64,000 bases of DNA from Dactylorhiza incarnata (Eukaryota; Streptophyta; Magnoliopsida; Asparagales; Orchidaceae), in the NCBI GenBank assembly GCA_033032865.1, contig JAWHQI010000170.1, positions 2,973,001 to 3,037,000 on the forward strand. The letters run 5' to 3'. The translations under genes were made by a program, and so were the position numbers. The notes beneath the pieces are model-generated. The model saw only the letters and a list, made by a program, of their open reading frames with translations. It was not told the origin of the DNA and searched no databases. Below, one piece after another: positions 45,445 to 56,233 of this stretch. How positions within the stretch are numbered: the stretch's first letter is position 1; the number at the start of each line of letters is the position of its first letter.

Positions 45445-46560
45445 CTACTCAGAATCTTCAAAACCAGCCCCGCTGCTCTCTGGACAGTCTTCTGGAGGTC
45501 CTCGTCTCACGGCTTTACCACGGCGAGTCCGCCTCACCGATTGGCGTGGCGGTTCTTCGTCCGGAACTTGCCATTCGGTCTCTTCCTCCGGAGTTGGCTT
45601 TAACTTCAGACCTTTCACGAGAAACTTCATAAACTTCTGCATTCGACTACGGTCCTTTTTCACTTCTTTCTTGTGATCTTCTAATGAATCACGTAAATCA
45701 TCAATGGACTCTCGTAGTGATCCTGCCCTAGGCATTGGCGGCTCTCGAATCTCAATTCCCGGATGGGCCTTTTTCTGCGTCTTCTTCACTTTCATCGAAC
45801 CCGTATAATATATCTCCGGATAACAATCATCCAAATAAGAACCTTGCGTTATCCATCCGTACTTCTTATATAATATACGCTGAATTATCGCCCCCATTGG
45901 TAGCGTATGAACCTTCACCCATTTTGGATGTTTTAATCTAAACGCATACCGAATCTGGGAGAGTATAATATCCGCCACATCAAAAAGCTCATCCTCCATA
46001 ATGTAGTAAGTAATGAGGGTCAACTGAGCCGTAATACTTTTTGTATCTCCACTCTTCAACATGACTGAATTCCTTAATATATCTTGAACTAAGAAAGCAT
46101 CCGGAGTGAGTGACGTAACTTCAGTGGTTAGAGTCTTCTTTTGATTCCCATGTAAACTCATGTTTACAAGGGTCCGATCTCTATCTTTTCAATAACTCTC
46201 CACTATATCCGGCATATTTTCACTCATCACTAGTCTGAATTCCTCTCTTAGATCAACATGTGTTATTTCCACATGTTGACCCTGGATTCTTGATCTAACT
46301 CCTTCATCCAACTCAATATAATTTGGATCTTCCAAATGATTATAGAACTCTCGAATCAAAAAGGAAGAGAACGAATCTGGGGTGATTATTGAGAGTAAAC
46401 CTGCATTCGCAAGCCGATCATAGATATGATCGTGCTTCGGCGAATCAAATTCCACATATTTTGCTACTCCTACTATGGCTTTCTCAACCCCAGGATACAC
46501 TTGATACGAACTATGCGCATTTTCAGAAGTACATCTTCGCGCTTTAGAACTGGAAGCCAT
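45445..46560 (-). pseudogene. Antisense accessory ORF of element B (one in-frame stop)
   Basis: Reads opposite to gag-pol. The ATG at 46558-46560 follows a textbook acceptor (TTTTTTGCAG). The frame continues for 372 codons except for a TGA at 46189-46191. The N-terminal half has SSFLIREFYNHLEDPNYIEL. The second half has LTPDAFLVQDILRNSVML, LTLITYYIMEDELFDVADII and LPMGAIIQRILYKKYG, which resembles the 'putative plant transposon protein' domain found in retroelement accessory ORFs. The C-terminus is charged (KKEVKKDRSRMQKFMKF and Arg-rich). Function is unknown. The same domain type occurs in element C, there in sense orientation. Confidence 0.75.
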
Positions 46561-46561
46561 T

Positions 46562-47236
46562 CTGCAAAAAACATATAAAAAACATGAATTAAAAATGTGT
46601 TGTGCACTGGAACACTGTCGCCCAGGCGACAGTGACTGTCGGAAAATTCCGACAGTACTTCAGTAAACTTCTCTTGAAATTTTGTACATACACTTCCAGA
46701 TCTACTCAAAAGCAAGTTTATTTCAACATCAAGTTTACAAAAAAAAAAAAAAATTTAAATCTACATCTTCTCAATATCCTTTACTATTAATCATCTTCAA
46801 CCTTCTTTCAAAAAGGAAAATCTTCCATTTTTAAAATTAGACTATGAACAAAAGCAAACCTTCAACCACAAGAACCACAAAATCAAAACATTTTTAACAA
46901 AGATCCAACAAGATCCACTTGCTTTAAACTAGATCTACACTTTTCAAACACAAAACTTCAAAAACCTCCACCATTAATCAAAACTCAAAATGAAAACTAC
47001 ATTTTCCTTCTTCTCTACTTTCAAAATCACAAATTCCAAAAAAAAAAAATTAGAGTCAAAAACATAAAAATCAAAAATCCATACCTTAGATCTAGAGTTG
47101 TCGCCGACCTCCGACAGTCTTCCCTCGCTCTACAGTCCAGAAAAATGAAGCACAATAGGGTTTGACTCGGTCTAAAGCCCTATTTATATTTTTGGCTGTC
47201 GCTCAGGCGACAGTGACTGTCGGAAATTTCCGACAG
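46562..47236 (-). promoter_or_regulatory. Internal antisense promoter, 5' UTR and intron
   Basis: Read on the minus strand: palindrome A (47236-47217), palindrome B (47213-47196), TATAAATA (47188-47181), about 100 bp of leader, then donor AAG/GTATGG (intron from 47084) and acceptor TTTTTTGCAG (46564-46562) one base before the accessory ATG. The A-B-TATA order and spacing match the LTR promoter. A second A-B pair lies inside the putative intron (A 46655-46636, B 46634-46613). Another A palindrome is at 45399-45418, past the ORF's stop. Transcription is inferred, not shown. Confidence 0.7.
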
Positions 47237-47239
47237 CTC

Positions 47240-48541
47240 CCGATTTGATAAATCTTCAATTTTTGGTCCCTTTGATGCTTTACAATAGTTATATGTCATT
47301 ATTACTGCTTCATCTCATGACTTGATGACAAACCATGTGCTTTTTATTTTTTAAAAAAATGACTCTTACATGATTATATGATTTCATTTCCAAGCTATCA
47401 TCGTATTGACACTCCTACTTAGTTGTTTAGACCATTGGAAATTATTTTCGCATGTCTCTAAGTATGAGAAATTGCTTATCTATCATAATGAACTATCACG
47501 TTCACTTCTTTTGATCAATACGTATGTCTTTTTATTTAATATATACATTGATCATATTTGCTTTAACATAATAAAATAGCACTTCATAAATACAACTTTC
47601 AACCTTGATTTGTTAGCACAACAAAATATACACCATCTTTTGCGATTCAAGTGAATTCGAAGATCCTTGGTCAATTACAAAAAAAAATATCAATATCTCA
47701 AAATTAAGATATCACAACATCTGTGATTAAAAAAATTTAAAATAAAGACAAGGATACTCCACCAAGCACTACTTACCCTCCTGATAAGTCTTAATGAGCA
47801 TTGTGAGGTTAAGCACCTTGGAAAGAATTGTAAAGTGTCTTGTGCAAAAGAAAAATGGTTTTCTATTCATCTTGTGCTATATCTTCAAAGTCAAAGTTAA
47901 CTTTATATGCTTATATTATGTTCTACATTTCAATGATCATGTAAATTAAATAACTTCGTATGTTTGATCTAAGTATCACATGTACACATCGTTATGTTAT
48001 ATAAACATTAATCTCATGAAAATTGGACCGAAAATATTCCATAATTCTATACACTATTGTGTCTTTCTATGATACTTTCAAATGACCTTACTCATGTTTA
48101 AGTTATTTTCTTTCATTACTTCATATGGCTTTACCGTCACTTCATGAGTTTATTCATACTATGACATATTCCTATTATTTCGTGGACTTCAATCATTTCC
48201 AACAAAGTGCTTCCGCTTACTCTTCATTTCTATATCATATATCCTTTCCCTTAAGAACTACTCTTTTATCTAATATTAACTTTTGCTAATACCAAAAGGG
48301 GGAGAATTAAAAGTATGAAAAGAAAAATCACAAATCTATTACACCTAAATATTCCACCTACACAATACATCATATATTTAGGGGGAGCATTCATTTAGGG
48401 GGCGCTTTCATCTAAAGGGAGATTATTTATTTTAAGAGAAATATATCATGTTATTTTTGTGCACACACCAAATGTTAAAATTAACAATCTAAATAGACAT
48501 GATTTTTTTATACGGATTTGTTATTATCAAAGGGGGGAGAT
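47240..48541 (+). other. Non-coding region with several purine tracts
   Basis: AT-rich with no ORF. Purine tracts AAAGGGGGAGAA (near 48296), AGGGGGAGC (near 48381) and AAAGGGGGGAGAT (48529-48541) occur before the 3' LTR. Only the last abuts the LTR and is the likely plus-strand primer. Multiplied purine tracts are a known Sirevirus trait. Confidence 0.65.
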
Positions 48542-49770
48542 TGTTGGAGCATGCGTTTCGCACTCCTCCGGTTTGATAATAACAAAATCCCGTTTGTATT
48601 TGATTCTATTTTTATTTATGGTGTGCAGGTAACAGGTATGAGATGTTCACATTTCTGCTGGAGCTAAATCTGAATATGAGAAATTTCACTGTCGGAAAAT
48701 TCCGACAGCTGCTGTCGCCCAGGCGACAGCAGAGAAGTTACAACTACTTTCCTCCACGGCAGCACGACGAAAGGCAGTTTTGAGCTGTCGGAATTCCGAC
48801 AGCGATGTCGCCCAGGCGACAGCTCGGAGGTTACAACTGCCCACGACACCACCCACGATCGGCAGTTTTGCGCTGTCGGAAATCCGACATCGATGTCGCT
48901 CAGGCGACAGCTCGGCGGTTACAGCAACTGCCCGCACGACGGCACTCCAGCGGCAGTTTAGCGCTGTCGGAAAATTCCGACAGTGGATGTCGCCCAGGCG
49001 ACAGCGATTTTCTATAAATTGACTCCTTGTGTTCGTGCATTCCAAGCTTTGAGAATTCCAAGTCCCTTCCTGAGTGCATACGAACCAGAGAGCTCCAGAA
49101 CCTCTTCAACTCCCATTTGTGCAAAGAAGGATTGAAGATTGAAGACGAGATCGGGCGCGCTTCTTCATCAACGATCATCTCGAGGCTTCAACCATCCTTT
49201 CAGAGATCTGAAATTCTAGGGAGTTGTCCTTTTCATATTGTATTTTCATTTACACACATTTCATTTTGTATTGGTAGAGAAATCGTCGTCTTGCGTGCGG
49301 CGTCTAAGTCCTTGCGCGGCTTAGGGGAAAATCGATTCCTTGTGCGGAGCGTCCAAGTCCTTGCGTGGCTTGGTGGGAAATCGTAGCCTTGTGAGCTACG
49401 TCTAGATCTTGGGAAGATCTAGAGGATAAGCTTGGGCTTGGTCTTGGGAGAGACAAGTGATAGTCTTCTGATCCTTGGGAGAAGGATTGGTAAACCAAAA
49501 ATTATTGTATTTTTTATTATCATAATTGTGCCTTGATCTTAAGCATTGTTAAGATCATTTTTTATTGTACACAAATTTCATGATAAATATAATTATGCTC
49601 TTTTCACTAATTGCAAATTTGTTTGCTTAAATCTTTATCTTAGAAATTTGTGTTTGGTTTAATACAAAAATTGCATTGGTTTAAAATTATTTATAAGTAA
49701 CTTTTTAGTAAAGTAAAATTTGTCTAAAAATTATTAAGTAAAAATTATATTTTTAAACACACCCTTATTC

Positions 49771-49805
<35 letters not shown>

Positions 49806-49828
49806 TAAGGGCGTCACACAATCCAACA
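48542..49828 (+). repeat. 3' LTR of element B
   Basis: Begins TGTTGGAGCATG right after the purine tract GGGGGGAGAT and ends CCAACA. TATA box at 49013-49020. The C-run is 31 bases (49773-49803) against 15 in the 5' LTR. Confidence 0.93.
48689..49003 (+). promoter_or_regulatory. Palindrome array in the 3' LTR
   Basis: The same four A-B pairs as in the 5' LTR. The final B (48988-49003) ends 9 bp before the TATA box at 49013. Several point changes between the LTRs fall in spacers rather than in the arms of A1 and A4. Confidence 0.88.
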
Positions 49829-49833
49829 TATTC

Positions 49834-50170
49834 AACCATATTCCTCTTCATATTTGCACAGAAAGTATTTTAACCTAACACAAAGGACCACATCAGTTCA
49901 ATAGGCTGGCTCAAAAAAAAACTTTAATGGATGAACTTTTTTTAATGCACAGATTAATACATACGGAGCGCATACATACTGATGCTCCGCTGTCCTTAAT
50001 CAAATGCGGAGCATGTAAGCACGCAACAATTTCATCTTTACAGTAATGGGAGCTGAGACATTAATCTAAAATGACTACAGATTCAAGAAATGGACTTGAG
50101 AGATAATTCACTACATCATTAGTTTTCCAGCTTCAGTTCCCTTCTTTTTTAAAAAAAGAACAAAATGTTC
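49834..50170. other. Intergenic sequence between element B and WEE1
   Basis: No gene or repeat was recognised. Probably contains the WEE1 3' UTR and downstream sequence. Confidence 0.5.
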
Positions 50171-50272
50171 TTACTCATTCCTTGAGGAAGTTTTTATCAT
50201 CTTCTCAAAGACAGGATTCTCCATTATCTCTCTTGCTGAAGGCCGCCTCACAGGATCGGGATCCATCATAGC
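50171..50272 (-). CDS. WEE1: WEE1-like kinase, last exon
   Basis: The frame AMMDPDPVRRPSAREIMENP, then VFEKMIKTSSRNE and TAA (50171-50173), is the C-terminal end of a plant WEE1 kinase domain (family DPDPVRRPSA). The acceptor TTCCAG lies just upstream (plus-strand CTG at 50273-50275). It joins in phase 0 to the exon ending at 52788. No frame damage was seen. Confidence 0.85.
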   Translation of the reverse strand, partial: AMMDPDPVRRPSAREIMENPVFEKMIKTSSRNE

Positions 50273-50832
50273 CTGGAAGAATGTTCAAAAACATCAAACA
50301 TTTAAAAACAATCCTGTAATATTTTGGTTTAATGATTGTGAAAGCCAACAAAATAGCTATTATGGTTGATAAATAATAGCTCAAAGATATAGAAGATGTA
50401 AATGATGTGGCATATAATATGACAATTTCATAAAGGATGGGGTGAATTCTATATAAATTTGGGCACATTGCAAAGGCGGTTAAGATTTTCAAGACAAAGT
50501 ATATGCTTCCGCTTAGGAAGGACATTTGGATGTCATAAATGTTGACTTAGAAAATAATGGTAGAAATACAAGTTGTAACTACGGAAGTCAAGAAGGCATC
50601 GAGCATGAGTTTACAAGTTGTAACTACGGAGCCTTACTGGGCGTAGCTTTGGTATTATTTCATGTATGACTTTAGACATGATTACATAAGATACTAAGAA
50701 TATAATGGACTCACAACAGACATGAGTCACCGCCTAGACAATATAACTTGATACACATATGACAATTACAATTTGAACACGACATAAACTCAAATAATTA
50801 AAATTACAACCACAGTTTCATACACATAAAGC

Positions 50833-52212
50833 AACATAACAACAACAACACTCAAGCCTTTATCCCACTATAGTGGGATAAAGGAAGAACAATGATACAA
50901 TCACGAGGTATGCTCAAACGTTAGAAATAGGGAAGAACAGGGATAAAATCACGAGGTATGCTCGTGCCAACTCCCGGAGGCTGGTTCCTCCTTGAAGCTC
51001 CTCTCCAAATGAGAGTTCAAACCTAGAAGATGAAAGGTGCTCTCTAACTCCCAATCCACCTCCTTATATAGGGAGGGGGGCTCACATGCCAAAACCCTAA
51101 AACAATATGAAATACAATAATAATACGCGCATTCGTAACAAGCGGGGTCGACTATATGGATCCTTTGTCGCCATTGTGCCCTATCTTTAGTCATAATCTC
51201 ACTAATGCTTAAGTACATCATGTCTTTCCTTATAGTTTCATTCCAAGTCTTCATTGGTCTACCCCTCTACCGTTTAACATGCCTAGTGACTAAACTCTCA
51301 CAACGCCTAAAAGGTGCCTCTAATGGTCTCCTTTGTATGTGTCCAAACCATCTCAGCAGAGCTTCTCGCATCTTCTCTGCAATTGATGACACTCCTGTCT
51401 TATCCCCGATACATTCATTCCTAATTTTATCCAGTCTCGTGTGTGCACACATCCACCTAAGCATTCTCATCTCCGCAACTCTCATTTTGTGTTCATGTGC
51501 ACAATTCATTGCCAAACACTCAGAACCATAGAGCATCGCTGGTCTAATTGCAGTACGGTAAAACTTGCCATTAAGTTTTAATGGCACTTTACGATCACAT
51601 AAGATCCCTGACGCGTCTCTCCACTTCCACCAACCTACTTGGATTCTATGTATCGCATCTTTATCAACACCTCCATCTTTTTGAACTATCGATCCAAGAT
51701 ATTTAAAGCTCTCACTGCGGGAAATAACGAAGTCATCCGTCCTTCTTGCACTGCTAAATTTAAGTTGCATGTACTCCGTCTTTGCCCTGCTCAACCTAAA
51801 ACCCTTCCTTTCTAAAGTGTCTCGCCAAGATTCAAGTTTCGCGTTTACACCCTCGCGCGTCTCATCGGCCAAAATGATATCATCCGCAAACAATAAACAC
51901 CAAGGTATTGCTTGTTGGATATGTCCAGTGAGCTCATCTAAGATAAGGGTAAAGAGATAAGGGCTTAAAGCTGAACCTTGATGTAAGCCAACGGTCATAG
52001 GGAATTCCTGTGTTAATCCTCCAGATGTCCTCACCCTCATCACTGAATTTGTATACAAATCTTTGATTATGTCAATGTATGATACATTTACACTTTTCTT
52101 TTCTAAGACTCTCCATAAGTTCTCTCTTGGAACCATGTCATAAGCCTTCTCAAGATCGATAAACAACATGTGCAAATCTTGTTTTCTTTCTCGATAGTTG
52201 TCAATAAAACTA
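50833..52212 (-). mobile_element. RTE-type LINE, 5'-truncated, in the WEE1 intron
   Basis: The reverse transcriptase C-terminal half is nearly open from 52175 to 51267: MLFIDLEKAYDMVPRENLW, GLHQGSALSPYLFTLILDEL, the catalytic LLFADDIILADE, KYLGSIVQKDGGVDKDAIHR, LRWFGHIQRRP. The 3' end shows GGGTCGACTATATGGATCC (in plus) and further out ACTCAAGCCTTTATCCCACT with an (AAC)n tail, both typical of plant RTE ends but separated by about 260 bp of foreign sequence. It lies in the same orientation as WEE1. Confidence 0.88.
50881..51143 (-). other. Segment splitting the LINE 3' end, possible solo LTR
   Basis: On the minus strand it starts TGTTACGAATGCGCG, has CTATATAAGGAGG (near 51065) and contains two copies of GCATACCTCGTGAT. 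This resembles a short LTR. A clean 5-bp duplication was not found, so the call is tentative. Confidence 0.4.
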
Positions 52213-52787
52213 CATATAAAATAAAAAATGATTTGAAATTTAGTTTTAAGTATATTTTCATCACAATGTAACCTTCATCATCCTCCTCGGCTTAAAAGAA
52301 TTTGACTCTGTCGAATAAAAGATCAAGATATCTTCAAGAAGCTCGCATACTAATTGGTATAACATTACCATTGAATGAGAGACCTCAGTCAGCAACTTAA
52401 AGACTAGAAAAAAAATGATAGAACAAAAAACTATAAATGAAACTCGGTTCAAGGACCTTAGATTAAATGTAGTGATCATTATATAGAAGAAATGCAGTGT
52501 AAAATTATTACAATGTTTTCAGAATCTCTACATTTTTTTCATAAGACATGCAGTAATCGCATAGAAAGATGTTTTGTTTTATAAATTATAACTAGGGGGA
52601 ATGTTTGGTTAAGAAAATGATCCTTTGATTACAACAAAGATGAATGGCAGAAAAAATGTTAATAAAATGTCATTATAATTTTGAATTTGTAATGCAAAAA
52701 GATTATGGTAAAGGATGAATTCCTAGATTTTCATTACTCTGGGTTAATAAAAGAAAAAAGAAACATACTCCTATAATGAAAAGTTAC

Positions 52788-53141
52788 CCTGAGTACGCTC
52801 TGAAACTGCATAGAATATCCAGGAAGCAGAGGAATCCTGCCCTCTCTGAGGTTGCAGAACAGAGGACCAGATTCAGGAAGCGGGGAACCTTTAACAAGCT
52901 CATAGATGGCTGCTCCCAAAGAGAAGATGTCGACTTTGTCGAGATGCTCATATTTATCTTGGAGTATTTCATGAGGCATATAGCGTGAATCACCTTCTTC
53001 GATCGGTAAACTCCGATCAGTAAGGATTGCACATCCAAAATCTCCAAGTTTATACACACCGCATTTCACATAAATATTCTCAGGCTTCACATCCATATGG
53101 GCTATCCCTCTTTCATGCATATAATGCAATGCACTAGCCAT
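52788..53141 (-). CDS. WEE1: WEE1-like kinase, C-lobe exon
   Basis: The 118-codon exon begins after acceptor TTGCAG and ends at CTCAGG/GTAACT. It encodes MASALHYMHERGIAHMDVKP, with the catalytic loop HMDVKPEN, GDFGCA (DFG), DSRYMPHEIL (APE region), DIFSLGAAIYELVKG and NLREGRIPLLPG. WEE1 is the nuclear kinase that inhibits CDKs at a conserved tyrosine in the G2 and DNA-damage checkpoints. The N-lobe with its glycine-rich loop and lysine, and the regulatory N-terminus, were not found to the right. The gene is either truncated by the transposon cluster or continues beyond the window across a very long intron. Confidence 0.85.
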
Positions 53142-53463
53142 CTGCAAGGTTTTAGTCAATTAGAGATACAATTATATAAACAACATTACAACTTCTTCGA
53201 ACAATTGCAACATGTACATTCTTTTAATTGTTTTTTAAAAATGAAAATTGAAGGGCATTCATTTCATAAGAGAATTAAAAAAGTTTATCATTTAGCAGTA
53301 GATTAAGTAGGACAAGTGTGTATATCAACCTTAATTTGGATTTCACTTTGTTGGGAGCTGAGTGCAATGAGTCAATAGTTAAATTAGAGATAATTGACAG
53401 CGAAGTTTCAAGATAAAAAATTTCAAGAACTCAAGATATGCTGCATGTGTATTTGTATGTTTC
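53142..53463. other. WEE1 intronic sequence
   Basis: Upstream intron of WEE1 on the minus strand. No exon was seen before the copia fragment starts. Confidence 0.5.
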
Positions 53464-54742
53464 ATGATAGTGCACCTGTTGCCATTATTATGTGCTGCAT
53501 GTTTGGGATGGGAGTTGCAACAACTTGATGTCAAGAACGCCTTTTTACATGATGATCTTGACGAAGAAGTCTATATGAAGGTTCAACCAGGTTTCGTGAA
53601 GACAGGATCTGAAGGAAAAATGTGTCAACTTAAAAACTCTTTTTGCGGTGTAAAGCAATCCTCCAGGGCTTGGTTTGGGAAGTTCCAGAAAGCCATGACT
53701 GTATTGGGATACAAACGAGATCACTTTGATCATACCCTCTTTGTGAAAAAGAAAGCAGAGAAGTGGCTATTCGCATTGTCTATGTCGACGACATAATCAT
53801 CAAGGGTAATGATGTTGCAGAAATCATGTGGCTTAAGGCGCGTCTGTGTAAAGAGTTTGAAGTTAAAGATCTAGAAAAATTGAAGTATTTCCTGGTAATA
53901 GAATTTGCACGCTCTGACCGCGAAATCTTCATTTCTCAGAGGAAATGTATCCTAGATCTTCTAGAAAAAACACGGATGCTTGGTTGTGCTCCTGATGATA
54001 CTCTCATGGAGGTAACTGTAAGCTTGATGAAAACAAGGATGGCGAGAACGTGAACTCCTCTAACTACCAAAGACTGGTGGGAAGGCTGGTCTATCTCTCA
54101 CATACTCGCCCAGATATCATACATGTTGTTGGGATCCTTAGCAGATACATGCATTCTCCTAGATTGCGTCATCATGAAGTTGTCATACGTGTGCTGCGGT
54201 ATTTGAAGAATTCTCCTGAACATGGAATTCTATTCTCTCGGAATAGACAGTTGGATATTAAAGTTTATAGAAATGTTGATTGGGCTGGAAGTCAAGATGA
54301 TCGAAAGTCCATCACCAAATAGTGCTCCTTTGTTGGAGGAAATCTAGTGACCTGACGAAGTAAGAAACAAAATGTCATAGCAACATCCAACACAGAAGCG
54401 GAATACAGGGCAATGTCACAAGGGATATGCGAGGGGATCTGGCTTAACTCGATAATGCGGGATTTGGGACTACAGGCTAGATAGTCTATCAGGTTATACT
54501 GCGACAATAAAGTTGTTATCAATATTGCACATAATCTGGTTCAACATGATCGAACAAAATATGTCGAAATTGATACACTTCATCATGGATCAACTGGAAA
54601 AAGGTAATGTTTGCACTCCATTTGTTCAATTTCAAGATCAACTAGCAGACATCTTCACCAAATGTCGGAGCTGTGACATTTTCAAGGACAATATTACCAA
54701 GCTTGGAATGTTTGACATATACTCCCATCTTGAGGGGGATAG
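53464..54742 (+). pseudogene. pol: copia RT and RNase H remnant
   Basis: Starts inside RT (QQLDVKNAFLHDDLDEEVYM), continues with VKQSSRAWFGKFQKAM and, after a frame change, YVDDIIIKGND and LKYFLVIEFA. RNase H follows with DWAGSQDDRKSITK, then stops, NTEAEYRAM, YCDNKVVINIAHN and LADIFTKC. At least four stops or frameshifts. Gag, protease and integrase are absent. It lies antisense to the WEE1 gene, upstream of the C-lobe exon. Confidence 0.85.
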
Positions 54743-54890
54743 TTGAATTAATCATTTATAACATATTGTAAAATGCTCACTATAAAGGCACATTAATTTC
54801 TATTCTTGTTTGGGGCCACTCCCCTTGTGTATATAAAGGGGCAATGCCTTGTATTGAAGAATAATCTCACTTTTCCGCCTAACTTAAATG
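54743..54890 (+). repeat. 3' LTR remnant of the copia fragment
   Basis: Follows the purine tract TTGAGGGGGATAG. It contains TATATAAAGGGG near 54831 and an (ATT/ATC)n stretch near the end. The right boundary merges into the LTR of element C. Confidence 0.55.
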
Positions 54891-54939
54891 GCTTATTATT
54901 ATTATCATCATTATCTTAACGAAGAATACATCAAATGCA

Positions 54940-55377
54940 ATATGAGTACCTAGGTTGGCCAAGACTCCCTCTTGGAATTCCTCCCTTCCTGCCTCTTAAT
55001 CTTCGAGCTGAGATTGAAGCAAGCCGTTCGTCGAACGCAGAATGTCAGACGTTCGTCGAATGTAGAAAGCATTTCGTCGAACGCAGTATTGAGTTCATCG
55101 AACTGAAGAATAGACTGGCTAGAGAGCTGAGTTCGTTGAGCTGAGATTGAAGCAAGCCGTTCATCGAACGCAGAAAGCCAGACGTTCGTCGAACGCAGAA
55201 AGCATTTCGTCGAACGCAGTATTGAGTTCGTCGAACGCAGAAATTTAGAGATTTCCTAAGTTCTAGCTATCCTATCTGCCTAAAACTATGACCCTTAGAC
55301 TATACATTGGGGGTCAACTTAGTCCTAATCAACACATAGTAATCCTAGCCCAAATCAGTAATAGGGTTGTTCCAACA
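54940..55377 (-). repeat. Partial 3' LTR of element C with motif array
   Basis: Minus-strand start TGTTGGAACAACCC follows the purine tract. It contains about nine copies of TTCGTCGAACGCAG or variants (55027-55240), arranged in a duplication of about 130 bp. No clear TATA box or LTR end is visible before the copia debris, so the LTR is probably truncated. Confidence 0.75.
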
Positions 55378-55739
55378 ATCTCCCCCTATTTGGGTTAAGA
55401 TATTATTTGACAAATTTCAAATAATAAACAACAGAAAAACAGCAGAGCATATATATATCTGACAGAATGTAAAACTATTTCAGCAGATAAAATAAGTATA
55501 ATGCTCTGAGTTTAACAATATTACAATGAAACAGAAATATAACAAAAACAAAATAGCCTGAACCTTTATTTCTTTGCTGAGGGAGGCTTGAAGATTATCT
55601 GTCTGTTGGAATTTTCTGATTCTTTCTTGCTCATGTAAAGATCCTAAGCTCCCAGAATAGTTTGAGATTTGACTTGAGGAACTATTGCTTATGGGTGCTT
55701 CTCTAAATACTCTTCAGCATTGAACACATTCTTTGATTT

Positions 55740-56225
55740 CTACTTTTCAAATTCTTTTCTTCTGAATTCTGACATGGTAGAGTATTGGGAGAAATCTCTG
55801 CCTTCAGCTTTTGCTTTATTAATCTGAATTGTTGCTACAGATTCTTTGAATCTTGTCATTTGAGATATCCTCTCCTCTTCTGGATTGGGAGAAGTAGGCA
55901 TATCATCAATTTCATTGGCCTTATATGATGGCTGAGCAGGAGGATTTCTTTGCCTATGCAATGATCCATCAGATACTTGATACTTATATCCTGAAGAACT
56001 GGATCTGGAAGAACTAGAAGGAGGTCTAGAAGACCTAGAGCTTTGAGATCCACTGGAACTGACTGGTCTTTTGGAATGCTGAGAATAAGATCTTTGAGCT
56101 GAGGAAGAAACACTTGCTGATCCAGCTGCACCTGCTGCTGGAGGAGGAGGATGGTTATATTTGACAGGCTTGCCAGAATATTAACCAGTCTTCTTCATCT
56201 TCTTCCTTCTATTGGCTTCATTTCT
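55740..56225 (-). pseudogene. Accessory ORF of element C, C-terminal part
   Basis: The minus frame RISRNEANRRKKMKKTG, stop, YSGKPVKYNHPPPP, then a long Ser/Arg-rich stretch and QPSYKANEIDDMPTSPNPEE, ends near 55741 after RRKEFEK. It continues the ORF cut at 60879 by the gypsy element. One TAA stop interrupts it. Confidence 0.65.
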
Positions 56226-56233
56226 TGAAATTC

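Larger units (their letters stand above)
38908..49828 (+). mobile_element. Full-length Sirevirus-like copia element B (10.9 kb)
   Basis: Two LTRs (38908-40180 and 48542-49828) flank about 8.4 kb, with a TATTC duplication on both sides (38903-38907 and 49829-49833). By hand the LTRs differ at about 20 positions plus a poly-C length change, so the insertion is fairly recent. Gag, protease, integrase, RT and RNase H occur in copia order. The large size, gag type, long region after pol and palindromic LTR motifs fit the Sirevirus lineage. Pol carries a frameshift and nonsense changes, so this copy is not autonomous. An accessory ORF on the opposite strand lies between pol and the 3' LTR. Confidence 0.93.

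Noticed and set aside
48686..49045. 119-aa minus frame and matching frames at 39052-39414
   Set aside because: They translate the palindrome array of the LTRs and repeat in both copies; no independent coding evidence.
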